Shown here: positions 44,204 to 55,937 of the stretch, piece after piece
Layout: each line of letters opens with the position of its first letter
How positions within the stretch are numbered: the first letter of the stretch is position 1
NCBI GenBank assembly: GCA_021234155.1
Contig: JAJEKV010000006.1
Coordinates: 8,025,003 to 8,089,002, forward strand
Length of the DNA: 64,000 nucleotides
Direction of reading: 5' to 3'
DNA from: Isoetes taiwanensis
Taxonomy: Eukaryota > Streptophyta > Lycopodiopsida > Isoetales > Isoetaceae
Notes under the pieces: model-generated
What the model was told of the DNA's origin: nothing
What the model saw: only the letters and a program-made list of their open reading frames with translations
Databases searched by the model: none
Position numbers and translations under genes: made by a program

Positions 44204-45626
44204 TGTAACGGTCCTTCGCCCCGACACTTGTCGTTACCGGATTACTTCGCATCATACTCAAGATCCCACGGATGCAAAACCTACACGTTGTACCCCAAAC
44301 CCCCAAGTAATATGTTGCGGTCTCCTTAAGTTACGGTCTTTAGCTCAAGGAAATAACCTTCACCTAGAAGCAACTCGACGTGACCAGCATCGAGTCCATA
44401 CTAATGAGCTTCGTCAGTGCCCACTCGCTAGTGCTGAGTGGTTAACACTCGCGGCCTCGGTTTCTGCTTATTCTCCCCGGAGAGTTGTGGGCAGACCGAG
44501 GTGCAACCAGGCTAACAACATGAGTGATTTCCATATTTTTTTTCCTATGGATATGCTAACTCGAGAAATATCAAGATATTCGGCATTCCTATAATTATAA
44601 TATGCTCGAAAGAAAACTAGATAGCAGGGTTGACTTGGGAAACGACTCAGGCTCAATGTATTTAGTCTTAATTTGCTTTGTGTTATATATAGTCCTTGCT
44701 TAAATTAACAATTTAATTAGTTAAGCTTTAAAGGAATAGCATTACATTAAGTTTATTAATTGGCTGATAACGGTTGTCGACATGTTACTGCCAATTTCGT
44801 ATCAGATGAAGAAACCTGGCCGGATCCCATCTCGATTAGGCAAAAGGTCATTCCGACCTGTGAAGGAGGCTGGATCCTCCAATAACCTGACCAATTTCCC
44901 CTTATCTCTGGTTTTTAGCTGTTATTTGCAGATGAAAAGCATGATTCTGAAGGGTTGCCAACAGGTCAGTTAGGGTTTTTGCAAGGGCAAAAGTTCTGGC
45001 CGATCTAGTAACATCACATCTATTTACTTTTAGATCTAACATATTGCCTGATTAATATTGTATCTTTTGTGTTTCCACTTCCTTTGGCTTTGTTCACTGC
45101 AGGCAGCAGCCGATGGCTTGCCCTGCACCATGAAATGATTTCAGAGGGATCTATCAGATCCGAAAATGGAGTAAGTAGGCTTTTCGGCCCTTGGGCTCAC
45201 CGAAGAACCCATCCATTCATGGTTTTTAAGCAGGAATGAAGAATCAAAAATTACAAGACAGCATTTGTTTTCTCTGATACTGCAGCCTATAGTTACTCCT
45301 GCTCTTAAGATGGATTCTCCTTTTTTTTAAACAAACATCAGGCTTAATCTTACCTCAAAATCGCTTCTTCGAATCACTCTCTCTCTCCCTCCCTCCCTCC
45401 CTCACTTCCTCCCTCCCTCTCCCTCTCCCTCTCCCTCTCCCTCTCCCTCTCTCTCTCTTCTTATCATTCCGAGACCTCTCCCTTCTTCCTCTTTCTCACG
45501 TTCTCCCCTTTTTCTAATTCTAACTTCCTTCCATTATTTCATTGCCACATCACCCCTTATGCCACGTCATCTCCTTATTATTTAATATACCTTAGAGCAT
45601 ACACCCATAATAAAATTCACATCACA
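44204..45626 (-). repeat. Gypsy-2 3' LTR (complete, 1,423 bp)
   Basis: On the minus strand it begins TGTGATGTGA and ends GACCGTTACA (TG...CA), and is preceded by a polypurine tract (aaaggggataagaa, 45640-45627). A (CT)n/(CCCT)n run lies at about 45378-45460. It is flanked on the left by TATGA. Confidence 0.85.
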
Positions 45627-45753
45627 TTCTTATCCCCTTTAAGATTCGACGTCCTCGTCGAATAAAATTCACATCACATTATTACAAATATACTCCTTCA
45701 CAACTTCATGTATTGTTTAGACTTAACAAGTTTGATACATCTTTTAGACAACC

Positions 45754-46383
45754 TTATTCCATGACAAGATTCGCAAAATCTTTAGCATATTTTGCTTCGG
45801 CCTCGTTTAACTCCATCCATGTTGCATCCTCTATAGGGTAATCCGCCCATTGTATAAGGATTTCTTTGATCGTTTTATTACGCAGCTTCCGTTCCCGATA
45901 TTGCAATATTTGGGATGGCATTACTTCAAAGGTGTTATTCTCCTGGATTAATTGCAAATCCGGAAGCACTTGATCTCCGTCATATAAAGAGGGTTTTAAT
46001 AAACTGACGTGAAAAACATCATGAATCTTTACATGTGGTGGCAGCTCTAATTGGTAGGCTAGGTTCCCCATCCTTTTAATGATTTTGAAAGGACCAGCAT
46101 ATCTTGGAGCAAGTTTGCTACATTTCCCAATTCTGAGCTGACTTTTCTTTGGTTTGACACGGAGATATACAAGGTCTCCCACCTTGAATTCCCTGTGTAT
46201 TCTATGCTTATCTGCAAATTGCTTCTGTCTATGTTGTGCTTCCGCTAGCCTGCTCCTTATAAGCTGCACTTTATCTGCATATTCCTCCAACATCTGTCTA
46301 GAAATTTCAGATTTAACCATGGGATCATACCAATTTATTGGGGCATAACAATCTTGTCCATACAGTGCTTCAAAAGGTATCAT
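45754..46383 (-). pseudogene. Gypsy-2 integrase C-terminus with chromodomain
   Basis: The 209-codon frame reads FEALYGQDCYAPINWYDP, LAEAQHRQKQFADKHRIHRE, FKVGDLVYLRVKP, KLAPRYAGPFKIIKRMG, PPHVKIHDVFHVSLLKP and, at the end, ILIQWADYPIEDATWMELNE. The last piece is a chromodomain (VKWxxxPxxxATWExxxxL). The frame is continuous here, but the integrase core upstream is broken. Confidence 0.9.
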
Positions 46384-46389
46384 TTCTAT

Positions 46390-47145
46390 AGATTCATGTT
46401 TAGAATTATTCTAAGCAAACTCTGCTAAAGGTAACAGTCCTTCCCATTTCTTTGGATTGTCTTGACAATACATCCACAACATGTCCTCAAGAACCCTGTT
46501 TACTCTTTCTGTTTGCCCATCGGTTTCTGGGTGATAGGATGTGCTCATCTGTAATTGAGTTCCAACTCCCTTGAAAAACGAAGTCCAAACGTTACTAGTA
46601 AATCTTGGATCTCTATCTGAAACAATACTTGTAGGAATGCCATGTGAACGAATTAACAGTTTCCTTCGCTGTTATTGTTTTTCTAACTAGAAGTGAGCAT
46701 GTTTAGTTAACCTGTCAATCACCACAAGAATAGCATCCTTTCCTGTTTGTGTTCTTGGCAATCCTACTGTGAAATCCATGCTAATGGATTCCCAGTTTCT
46801 TTCTAGAATAGGTAACGGCTGCAAAAGGACAGGTGCCCTAATCTGTTAGGCCTTAACAAGTGAACACATCACACAATTTTGGATATACTTACGAACATAA
46901 TCTTTTAATCCTAGCCAAAAGAAACTTCTCTTTACCTTGTGATACATCTTATGAAACCCTGGATGACCTGATATTATTGCATCATGACATTCATTTAATA
47001 TCTTCTTTTTAATGTGATCTATTGCAGGAATACAAACTCTTGATTTGTATCTCAATATTCCCTGTTCAAAACTATAATTATTCCCAGTTGTTGTGGAGTG
47101 TCGAGGTATCACTGTCTCTTTGGGGCAGTTCTCCTTCCTCCTCAC
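46390..47145 (-). pseudogene. Gypsy-2 integrase zinc finger and catalytic core, frameshifted
   Basis: The zinc-binding part reads HDAIISGHPGFHKMYHKVKR and YIQNCVMCSLVKA (H-x-H...C-x2-C). The core follows with [43 protein letters not shown] and QMSTSYHPETDGQTERVNR, so the three acidic residues are present. In-frame stops lie near 46850, 46685 and 46410. Confidence 0.88.
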
Positions 47146-47293
47146 TTGCTTTGTAACATTACCATTCTTTTAATATATTGCTGACACAGTTCTGCAAAAA
47201 AAAAAAAACTATAATTATCCTTTATCTCCAGATTTTCTTTTTGTACTTCCTTTAATTTCGGTCCAAAATAATTGTCTGTAGCAATAGTATTTT

Positions 47294-47857
47294 TCACCTG
47301 TCCAACCAATCTGTTGTAATCATCGTTATTGCATAACAAGCTGGAAGTCTAGACAAAGCATCTGCAACGACATTTGTACTGCCCGTTTTATAATTAATCT
47401 GAAAGTCATTCTCTTGAAGAAATTCCATCCACCTACGCTGTCTCAAATTCAAATTAGGTTGCTTCATAAAGTATGCAAGGCTAGCATGGTCAGTATGCAC
47501 TTCAAAATGATTCCCTAATAGATAATGTCTCCAAGCTCTAAGTGCATGTAGAATTGCCAATAGTTCCTGATTATGAGTGGGATAATTTCATTCGGCATCG
47601 TTCAGCTTATGAGAAATATATGCACACACATGCTTATCTTGCATCAACACAGCTCCTGTCCCTTCCCCACTAGCATCTGTCATAACCTGATACTTCTTAT
47701 TCGGATCTGCCACAGCATTTATCAACTTCTCTTTTAAATTTCTGAAAGCGTTCTCACGTTTCTCATCCCATTGAAAAGCTGTATTTGATTTTGTAAGTGT
47801 TGTCAAAGGACTTGCTATTGTAGAGAAACTTTTGATAAATCCTATAGAATCCTGCAA
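47294..47857 (-). pseudogene. Gypsy-2 RNase H, interrupted
   Basis: Reads FQWDEKRENAFRNLKEKL, QVMTDASGEGTGAVLMQ (TDAS) and SHKLNDAE, then a stop near 47586, then LHALRAWRHYLLGNHFEVHT, DHASLAYFM and RQRRWMEFLQENDFQINYKT, followed by VVADALSRLP. A 12-A run at 47193-47214 downstream may be a further frameshift site. Confidence 0.88.
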
Positions 47858-49128
47858 GTCCTAAAAATGAGCGCACCTGTTTTGGGTTTTTAGGAACTGG
47901 CCATTCTCTTACTGCCTCAACCTTTTTGGGGTCCGGTTTAATCCCTTCTGCTGAAACAGTATGACCTAAATAATCCATTTCGGTGCTACAAAATGAACAC
48001 TTGACTTTCTTAGCATACAATTTTTCTCTTTTTAAAATACCCAAAACAATTCTCAGATGTTCTCTATGCTCTTCCAAATTTTTTGAATAAATAAGTATGT
48101 CATCAAAGAATACGAGGACAAACTTATCAAGATATTCACGAGAAAAGATCATTCATTAGACACTGAAAAGTTGCTGGTGTATTTGTCAAACCAAACAACA
48201 TAACCACAAATTCAAAGTGCCCATATCTTGTAGAAAAAGCTGTTTTGGGTATATCACTCTCTTTGATTCTTATCTGGTGATATCCAGATCTAAGATCTAT
48301 CTTTGAAAATAATGAAGCTCCTTGAAGTTGATCAAACAAGTCATCTATTCTAGGCAATGGATATTTATTCTTAATTGCGATATCGTTTAATTGCCGATAA
48401 TCAACACACATACGCATAGAACCATCTTTTTTCTTAACAAGTAATACTGGAGCACCAAAAGGTGAAATACTAGGTTGTATGTATCCTTGATCTAAAAGTT
48501 CTTTTAACTGTTTTTTTAATTCCACTAACTCTGACAAAGCAAATCTATATGGAGCTTTTGAAGGAGGAGAAGCTCCTGGAACCAATTCAATCGCATGATC
48601 AACATATCTTCGAGGAGGTAACTCCGTCAACTCTTCCGGAAATACTTCCTTGAACTCCTCGAGGATGTCCTGCACATCATTCATGTATACTTGATTAATT
48701 TCTTCTGACCCTTTGAGTACAAGCAACCCCAACCTTCCATGCTTCCTAATTGACCTCTTGATTTGCTTGCGACTAATGGGTCTAGGAGTAAAGTACTGCT
48801 TATTCAATCCTTCCAATGTATATAGTTCTTGATGTTCCTTAGATTTTACTCTCACAACTCTTTCATGACAATCTACTATAGCATGCACCTCATTAAGCCA
48901 TTCCATGCCTATAATCATATCATATGAGCCTAGCTGAAGCACGTGGAAATTTGCAATTGTAGGCATTCCTTGCACTTTCAATTTTAATGCATGCACATAC
49001 TCACTAGTAGCTTTTCGCTTACCATCAGCCATTTTCACCATTCTTAAGGCTTGTTGGTTAGTATTCAACCCAAACAACTTGACAAGCCTTGGTGAAATAA
49101 AATTGTGAGTGGCTCCCGTATCAATCAA
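47763..49128 (-). pseudogene. Gypsy-2 protease and reverse transcriptase, one frameshift
   Basis: The 330-codon frame 49128-48136 opens at [20 protein letters not shown] (retropepsin D-T-G) with [10 protein letters not shown]. It continues to [50 protein letters not shown] and [16 protein letters not shown] frameshift near 48145 leads to the second frame, whose FVLVFFDDILIYSKNLEEHR holds the catalytic DD. SFLGLAGFYRIY ends the connection domain. Apart from the shift the active-site residues are intact. Confidence 0.92.
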
Positions 49129-49164
49129 AATACTAAAAGGAACTTCATTGATTTTACCTTCAAC

Positions 49165-50683
49165 TTACACTACATGTGCCTGCAACTGTGCTGTTCCTTG
49201 ATCAACGGCTGCACAAACTTGCATATCTTCCTCTAAATCCATGAGGGTTGCCTGATGAGCTCTCATTGCCCCCACATTCTGAGATCCTTGAACCTTGGCA
49301 TTTGAGTTATTCTTCTTGGGACAAAAACGTGCCCTATGCCCCTTTTGCTTACAGTAAAAGCATAAACTCTCCTTCATGCACTTATCATATTCAACTTTCT
49401 TCTTTTCTTCATCCATCTGTGACATTGCATTCAAAGGTAACTTAGGAATATTATGAGAAGTTTGATGGAACTGAGAGTTTAATTCATTTCTATAATTCCT
49501 CTGAAAATTTCCTCTTTGTTGCTCTCTACGATTGGCATTCTTCTCCTCCTTAAGGATGCTCTCAAAATATCGAGCCTTGTGCTCCGCTTCTTTCAAGGTA
49601 AGTTGATCACATCCAACTAATTTTTTAAGCTCCATATCTAGTCTTTGCACAAAGCGACTAGCTAGTTCCTGCAGTTAAAAACTAATTATTACTTTTATAA
49701 TACCTAGTTTAGAGAATGATGCTTGCTTACAGAATGATTCTTGCCTTTGAATCTAACTTTGGACAATGTCATTCCAAAGTAGAGAATTCTTGTATATAGT
49801 TATCCAAGGATAACCCGATTGGGTTCCGTGGACGTTAAAAATTTTTCCTTCCTTCCTTCCTTCCTTCCTTTCTGTTTACACTCCATGAATTTGTTCATCT
49901 GTATAATATGAAAGGAAGGTGGACAATATTTCGATACGAAGAGTTCCTTGAAAGTCTCCCAAGCGACTTCTTCATCAGTCCCCTTATCTGCTGCCTTATG
50001 ACAATTCCACCACATTAAAGCGTTCCCAGTCAGGCTCAACGCCACCCCTCCCACCTTTTCTTCTTTAGGAACTTGTTTTACAACAAAATAATTTTCAGCC
50101 TTCTGAATCCAAGCTTCTGTCTTAATTCCATCCTTATCAAAACCATCAAATAGTTCCAACTTATATTTCTTGGCAATCTCCTTTAAAGCAGATGACTTCT
50201 TTTGTGCTTGAGAACTTTCCTTCCCTTGGCTCATAGGCGTAGATGATGCCATATCCTCTTATTTGTTCCTTTTCCTCCTTCTAGAGTGCGAGCTTAAGGG
50301 CATCGAAGATCCTCGTTGGTGGCTTCTCCCACTAGGTGCTCTCAATACTGGTGGACCTCCCACATCTCCCTGTTTAATCAATCAGGATTAAGAAAATTTC
50401 CCCTTAAACAGCTTGCAAATTAATGATCCCTGACCTGTCTTTGCCCTTGTCGCAGATTTTCGATTTGCATTTGCAAGTTTTGCATTTGTTCTGCGCTAGC
50501 TCGATTCAGATCAGTAAGTTGGTTCTCTATGCTGGTTTGGAAGCTTAAGAAAGCTTGCAACATAGAGGATTCTAAAGTTTTCCTCATTGTGTCAAAATTA
50601 TCCTCCTCCCGATTGGCATTATTAGCAGCATGATGAGAACTGGATAGATGTTCCCAGGAGGTAGTTCCATCTGGAGAATACAT
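49165..50683 (-). pseudogene. Gypsy-2 gag, interrupted by a LINE-like tail
   Basis: The leader (50683-50420) has a coiled-coil-like EQMQNLQMQIENLRQGQRQ. The gag core (50252-49860) reads LELFDGFDKDGIKTEAWIQK, VALSLTGNALMWWNCHKA and VSKYCPPSFHIIQMNKFMEC. It then runs into a (TTCC)n-ended insertion at about 49800-49870. Gag resumes at 49650 with MQRLDMELKKLVGCDQLTLK and one zinc knuckle, CFYCKQKGHRARFC (about 49326-49367). Confidence 0.88.
49800..49872 (+). mobile_element. Short LINE/SINE 3' tail with (TTCC)n in Gypsy-2 gag
   Basis: The phrase gattgggttccgtggacg then ttaaaaatttttcc and six ttcc repeats resembles the end of the LINE at 60.4 kb (gattggcctccgcggacg, ataaaagaacc, ttcc repeats). It therefore looks like a severely 5'-truncated copy of the same family. 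Target duplications were not resolved. Confidence 0.6.
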
Positions 50684-52104
50684 AGAAATTTCGTACTCAA
50701 TGAACTCTCTAAATGTCTTGAAATGACATCAAACTACCTGAACTTTCAAAACAGATCCCTATCATGTTTTTGCTTCCATGATTATTGTAGAGGCCATGAA
50801 ATAGTCACCACATTCCTTATTTATTATCTATGCCCCATTCATTCAATTTATTGTCTTACATCCATTAAGCGATCGTATCATGAGCTAGGTTAATTGGCTA
50901 ATATCACACAGAATTTAGACATTAACAGTTAGCAAACCACCAGCTGCCCACTTCGGTCCTACACTTGTAAGACCTGCCTCTGCTCCTTGAGTTTCCTCAA
51001 GTTGGAACGGAAAGTAGCATGTTTCTTAACATAGCCATATGCTACCCACTGGTGGATTAACCCTCCACAATCATAACTTCGCTACTTCGGGTTCCACGGG
51101 TTCCATATATGTGTCCAACGTGTCCTGCGTGTCCTAATTGTGTCAGACATAGGCATATCCTATGTGTTTACAATGCTTGCTGTTAATTGCAGTCAACCTA
51201 TGATAATTAAACTTCGGTTACATTTTTCTTATATTATTATTCACATTCTAATATTGCAAGTTCATGTACACACAAACATTAATCCCAAATTAATCACAAA
51301 GGAAAAATAAAGATTATGTCATGGTCCTCTATAATGGCTGGAAAGCAATTGTTATGAGTGTACCAATTGTGTAGGAATGGATTTAATAATGATTATTTTG
51401 TGACGTGTACACACCCTAACATAAGACAAATTATTGCCTTCCATGACCATTACTCATTAAGCACACTGACACTACCTATTGCTTCACCTCTAACTATTGT
51501 ATTGATGGAAAATAGTGAATTGCTATTTTTCTATGTGACAAGAAGATTCTAGGTTAAAAGTTCCAATTTTTCAGTTACATTGTGAATTCCTCGAGGAGGT
51601 GACAAGTACTAAATGTCAAAAGGGACTGGATAAAGACCCTAACACAAAGTAGTAATAACACAAGTTTTGTCTATACTAGGTGGTAACAATCTAGAACTAC
51701 CCTTTATATGTTATTGTTCTTTAATACAAGGTACTTTGTCCCACGAGTCTTGATGCAATCATACCTCCAATATACCCACATTTATGGGATAGGAAATAAC
51801 AACTATACTCAATGGATCGTACCTACCCATACTATACTATAAGATATTCCAACATGTTCCAACATGTTACCAATTTTGTATAACTCTACCACAGGTTCCA
51901 TAGTAAAAAGGTGCTCCAATTAGGAAAAAGAATTAGCCCTAATACCTTGGACATAGTATGCTGGCATTGAAAGTCATCTTGTGTTGGCTTATCCTATGAA
52001 GTCATTGTAAATAATGATTCCTTTGAATTCATTTCTCACTCTCTCTTTTTTTTTTCTTTTTTTTTTACAATAACTAGGTTCAACCCGTGACTGGCTCTGA
52101 TACC
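50684..52104 (-). other. Gypsy-2 5' untranslated leader and primer-binding site
   Basis: No conserved ORF is visible. Read on the minus strand, GGTATCAGAGCCAG at 52104-52091 is the initiator-tRNA-Met primer site. Poly-T/C runs lie at 52035-52070. Confidence 0.7.
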
Positions 52105-52262
52105 GAGGTGCAACCAGGCTAACAACATGAGTGATTTCCATATTTTTTTCCTATGGATATGCTAACTTGAGAAATATCAATCGGCATTCCTATAATTATA
52201 ATATGCTCGAACGAAAACTAGACAACAGGGTTGACTTGGAAAACGACTCAGGCTCAATGTAT

Positions 52263-52371
52263 AGGGGAATGGAGGTTGGGGCCTCCAAGAGTTTCAGTGG
52301 GTCCCGCGGACCGGCCGTTAGCGGAGCGGGTCACCTGAAACCGGAATGGAGGCCCCAACCTCCATTCCCCT
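52263..52371. mobile_element. 109-bp hairpin element
   Basis: Two perfect 25-bp arms, 52263-52287 and 52347-52371 (outer bases AGGGGAATGGAGG), face each other. The inner 59 bp carries further imperfect pairing (gtttcagtggg against gcgggtcacctgaaac). It is like a foldback MITE. It lies exactly between the LTR target and the next element. Confidence 0.8.
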
Positions 52372-53123
52372 ACAATATAGAAGTTGGGGACGTTTTCCCC
52401 TCAGCCAGATCCGGCAAAGCTTGGAGATGCTGACAAAGAAGAAGAGCATTTTAAAATCCCCTTCGAAAGCATATTTTCTTTGGAGCACCTTCTTCTTCTT
52501 CTAGAATGGCAATGGGCGGCTTTTACAAACCTTCATGGTCATTTTCGGCATCACAAACATGAGAGGTGCTATGAGCAAGCCTTATGAGAGGTGTTAAGGC
52601 AAATCCGGCAGATTCAACAAATCCGGGCAAATGTCTGCAGATCTGGCGAAGCTTCAGGCTTGAGGGCTTCAAGATCTGTCTGCATGTAAATCCAAAGAAA
52701 GAAGTCGGTGGTTTCAAGATAAAACACGCCAGGGCTTCAAGATCCGGCAAGATCCGGCAAAGCGAGATCAAAGTAAGGCTTTCGAAAATGCTCGCTATGG
52801 CGAAAGTGAGCAAATAGATTTAAAAATCCGAAGATTTATGCTTACGCTTACGTGTTACACCGCCGATAGGTGAAGAAGAAGCTTCATCGCTTCATCTTCG
52901 ATCTGCGCAAAGAACTGACCATCTGTGTGCACCTGCTTCATCTGCAGAACTGGCGGCGGCCCTAAAAATGAAGAACCCTAAAAACAAAATGAAGAACCCT
53001 AACCTGCGCAGCCGGTCAGGCGGAATCCACTAACCCAATTTCCATTCCGCAGTATTGGGGTGTGCCACGTGGCGCCACGAAAATGCACGCCAGGGGAAAA
53101 AACGGACCCAACTTTTATATTGT
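52372..53123. mobile_element. 0.75-kb terminal-inverted-repeat element in the Gypsy-2 LTR
   Basis: The left end (52372-52401, ACAATATAGAAGTTGGGG...) and right end (53092-53123) are inverted copies matching about 26 of 30 positions. The 5-bp TGTAT occurs just before the hairpin (52258-52262) and at 53121-53125, and occurs once in the other LTR, so it is the target duplication. The interior has several open stretches (for example 52584-52817) and 'agatccggcaaag' repeats, but no known transposase. Non-autonomous; superfamily unresolved. Confidence 0.75.
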
Positions 53124-54069
53124 ATTTAGTCTTAATTTGCTTTGCGTTATCTATGGTTCTTGCTTAAATTAACAATTTAATTAGTTAAGCTTTAAAGGAA
53201 TAACATTACATTAAGTTTATTAATTGGCCGATAACGGTTATCAACCTGTTACTGCCAATTTCGTATCAGATGAAGAAACCTGGCCGGATCCCATCTTGAT
53301 TAGGCAAAGGGTCATTCCGACTTGTGAAGGAGGCCGGATTCTCCAATAACTTGGCCGATTTCCCCTTATCTCTAGTTTTTAGCCGTTATTTGCAGATGAA
53401 AAGCATGATTCTGAAGGGTTGCCAACAGGCCAGTTAGGGTTCTTGCAAGAGCGGAAATTCTGGCCGATCTAGTAATATCACATCTATTTACTTTTAGATC
53501 TAATCTATTGCCTGATTAATACTGTATCTTTTGTGTTTCCACTTCCTTTAGCTTTGTTCAGCACAGGCAGCAGCCGGATGGCTTGCCCTGCACCATGAAA
53601 TGATTCCAGAGGGATCTATCAGATCCGAAAATGGAGTAAGTAGGCTTTTCGGCTCTTGGGCTCACCGAAGAACCCATCTATTCATGGTTTTTAGGCAGGA
53701 ATGAAGAATCGAAATTTACAAGACAGCATTTGTTTTCTCTGATACCGCAGCCCATAGTTACTCCTGCTCTTAAGATGGATTCCCCCTTTTTTTTAACAAA
53801 CATCAGGCTTAATCTTACCTCAAAATTGCTTCTTCGAATCTCTCTCTCTCTCCCTCCTCCCTCCCTCCCCCCTCCCTCCCTCCCTCCCTCTCTCTCTCTC
53901 TCATATCACTCCGAGACCTCTCCTTCCTCTTTCTCACGTTCTCTCCTTTTCCTAATTCTAACTTCCTTCCATTATTTCATTGCCACATCACCCCTTATGC
54001 CACGTCATCTCCTTATTATTTAATATACCTTAGAGCATACACCCATAATAAAATTCACATCACATATGA

Positions 54070-54723
54070 CTTTATAACCAAGGCCTTGAATCACTGTTTT
54101 AACTTGAGATCTGTTGGTAGGCATGTTATTCTTCTCTGGAAGGATCTTCTCATGCAATAATCTGTGCATCTAAGAGTGGTAAGATAAAAAGATGGAGAGG
54201 GTGGTAAGATAGAAAGAGTTGATAAGTATGTCACCTCAATAGAGCAGAGACACTAGCATTGCTCTATTTGAAATTGATTTGGAGATTGAGAATTAGCAGG
54301 CACGCTGACAAATGAGAGGTTCGAGGCACAGGAAACAACTTCATTTCTGCTTCGATGGCCATCGTCAGGATGACCAATCCTCGAAGGGTATCACACATCT
54401 TCTACCATGTCCTCTCCACCACCATCCTCAACGTCATCTAAATCAAGATTAGATAATTCTGGAAGAGCGTGCAACATATCAAGTATCGGCTTGTCATGAA
54501 AGACTTCGTTCTTGGGTTCGTCGATAGGTTCATCCTCTTCACATTGATCATATACAACATCTTCATATTGGTGGGCTCTAGCTTGAAATTCACAATGATA
54601 AGTTTCCCTTTGCCTGTAACTTAGAACTAATGGATCGAGATGGGGACCGCCGTGAATGAGTTCATTAAGCAGGAGTAATGTATTAAGCATCATGTCAAAA
54701 AATGTAACAACTATAAAATACAT
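54070..54723 (-). pseudogene. CACTA-2 transposase N-terminal acidic linker and pre-core
   Basis: The frame 54723-54391 ends in an acidic stretch (EDEPIDEPKNEV, LDLDDVEDGGGEDMVEDV), like the linker of TNP2 proteins. A later piece at about 54160-54070 reads LHEKILPEKNNMPTNRSQVK then TVIQGLGYKVI, corresponding to the family block 'LLPEGN.LP.SYYEAKK.L..LGLGY..I'. Immediately after KVI comes the Gypsy-2 insertion, and the next family residues resume at 44198. Confidence 0.75.
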
Positions 54724-55192
54724 ACAACCATATGCATGGACTCACGTATTAGAAAATGATGCTCTTTATTCTCCCTTTTGTTTTTAAAGCACAACAATAC
54801 TACTGTTCCATCTCGAATGGGAGAGGTCTATCATAGCGATAGTTGATGAACAACTCATCTCCAATGTTTATGCTTTTAATAGCATGCATCATGATAAATA
54901 TGCCTTTTACATGTCTTGTAAAAAATCTTCCTCCCCTCCTTGACACTCTAAAAATTCACAATTGCATCGCTCACGGTTGTCAATAGAACCGTTGATGAAC
55001 CCCGAATCCCGGGCCGACTATTAGTAAACTTCAACTCCTCATCACATACCCCCACAACTATCGACGCGGCATTGGAATTCATTCCATAAATCCTCATATG
55101 CCAAGCATATTTCGTCAAAGTTTGCCAAGTTTTTCAATCGTACTCAGGACCTGCATATGGCATTAATGGAATGTTGGTGCCTCATTCCACTT

Positions 55193-55937
55193 CTACATGC
55201 GTGCCAGAGATAAGGCCGAGTCCAACTTTAGGACAAATGCAGCTTCATATAATGATGTTCTTCTCCAATAAGCAAATTCTTGATCCATGGGGATAGGCAG
55301 CCACAAGTCAAACATCTTGCGGTCCTTAGCAAAGGGTCGGACCAATCTTTGTAGCTCTTCGAATTTCACACTTAGGCAGTGAGGCCAAGCGTTCTTGGGA
55401 AATTTGTGATACATGTAGTGTTCTCATGATTGTAGCCCTTCGTGTTCTTTCATGCATGGGAACACTCAAAGTTGAGCGACTACCATCCACATTATTGATG
55501 AATTGGATGGCTGCTTCGATTTTATATGCCTCTATGGACAAAATTAAACCAAAATCCACATCTATTTTGGAGGAGACATCAACATCATCTAGCTACATAT
55601 TTAGGCATCATAAACATCTGAAAAGCTGGGAAAGATACTGTAAAAAAGAAAAAAAAAAAATCCTTGTACCAACCTGGTATCCATGACGAGCATCAGATCT
55701 GGTGGATTATTCAAATGTACCAAATCTTATCGGATGGTCTTCAACGGCCATTCTAATTTGCTGCTTCAGCCCCATACATCTTTTACAATCGCAAATTATT
55801 TTGTCCCTCTGCCAATTACAAAATGTAAGTACAATATATTTCACAATAGTTCGAACATTAGTGATATACACATGGTAAAATAAAACGGACAGAATTGGGT
55901 CCAGACACTCCTCTCCACTCAAGGTGGAGCCGACCAT
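55193..55937 (-). pseudogene. CACTA-2 transposase N-terminal region
   Basis: At 55830-55707, FCNWQRDKIICDCKRCM is consistent with the Transpos_assoc zinc motif (I.CPC..C) near the TNP2 N-terminus. The frames at 55559-55326 and 55414-55193 are open but not recognised and may be introns or a C-terminal domain displaced by rearrangement. Between 54724 and 55190 I see nothing coding. Confidence 0.45.

Larger units (their letters stand above)
44204..54064 (-). mobile_element. Gypsy-2: chromodomain Gypsy LTR retrotransposon inserted in the CACTA-2 transposase
   Basis: The 5-bp TATGA at 44199-44203 and 54065-54069 flanks the element. Its 3' LTR (44204-45626) and 5' LTR (52105-54064) match over about 1.1 kb. 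Gene order on the minus strand is gag, protease, RT, RNase H, integrase, chromodomain. The chromodomain at the integrase C-terminus marks a chromovirus, a lineage whose integrase tail reads chromatin. Lesions: a LINE-like tail in gag, frameshifts in RT, RNase H and integrase, an insertion in the 5' LTR, and a deletion at the 5' LTR/primer-site junction. Confidence 0.93.
52105..54064 (-). repeat. Gypsy-2 5' LTR, with an insertion and a truncated 3' end
   Basis: It matches 44489-45626, including the CT-rich run (53836-53905). It is broken by an 858-bp insertion at 52263-53120. The part equivalent to 44204-44488 is missing: LTR text is joined directly to the primer site at 52102-52104. Confidence 0.85.

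Noticed and set aside
44400-44490. tRNA-like text (gctgagtggttaa) suggesting a tRNA or SINE head
   Set aside because: No matching T-arm or acceptor stem at the right distance; it lies inside the Gypsy-2 LTR.
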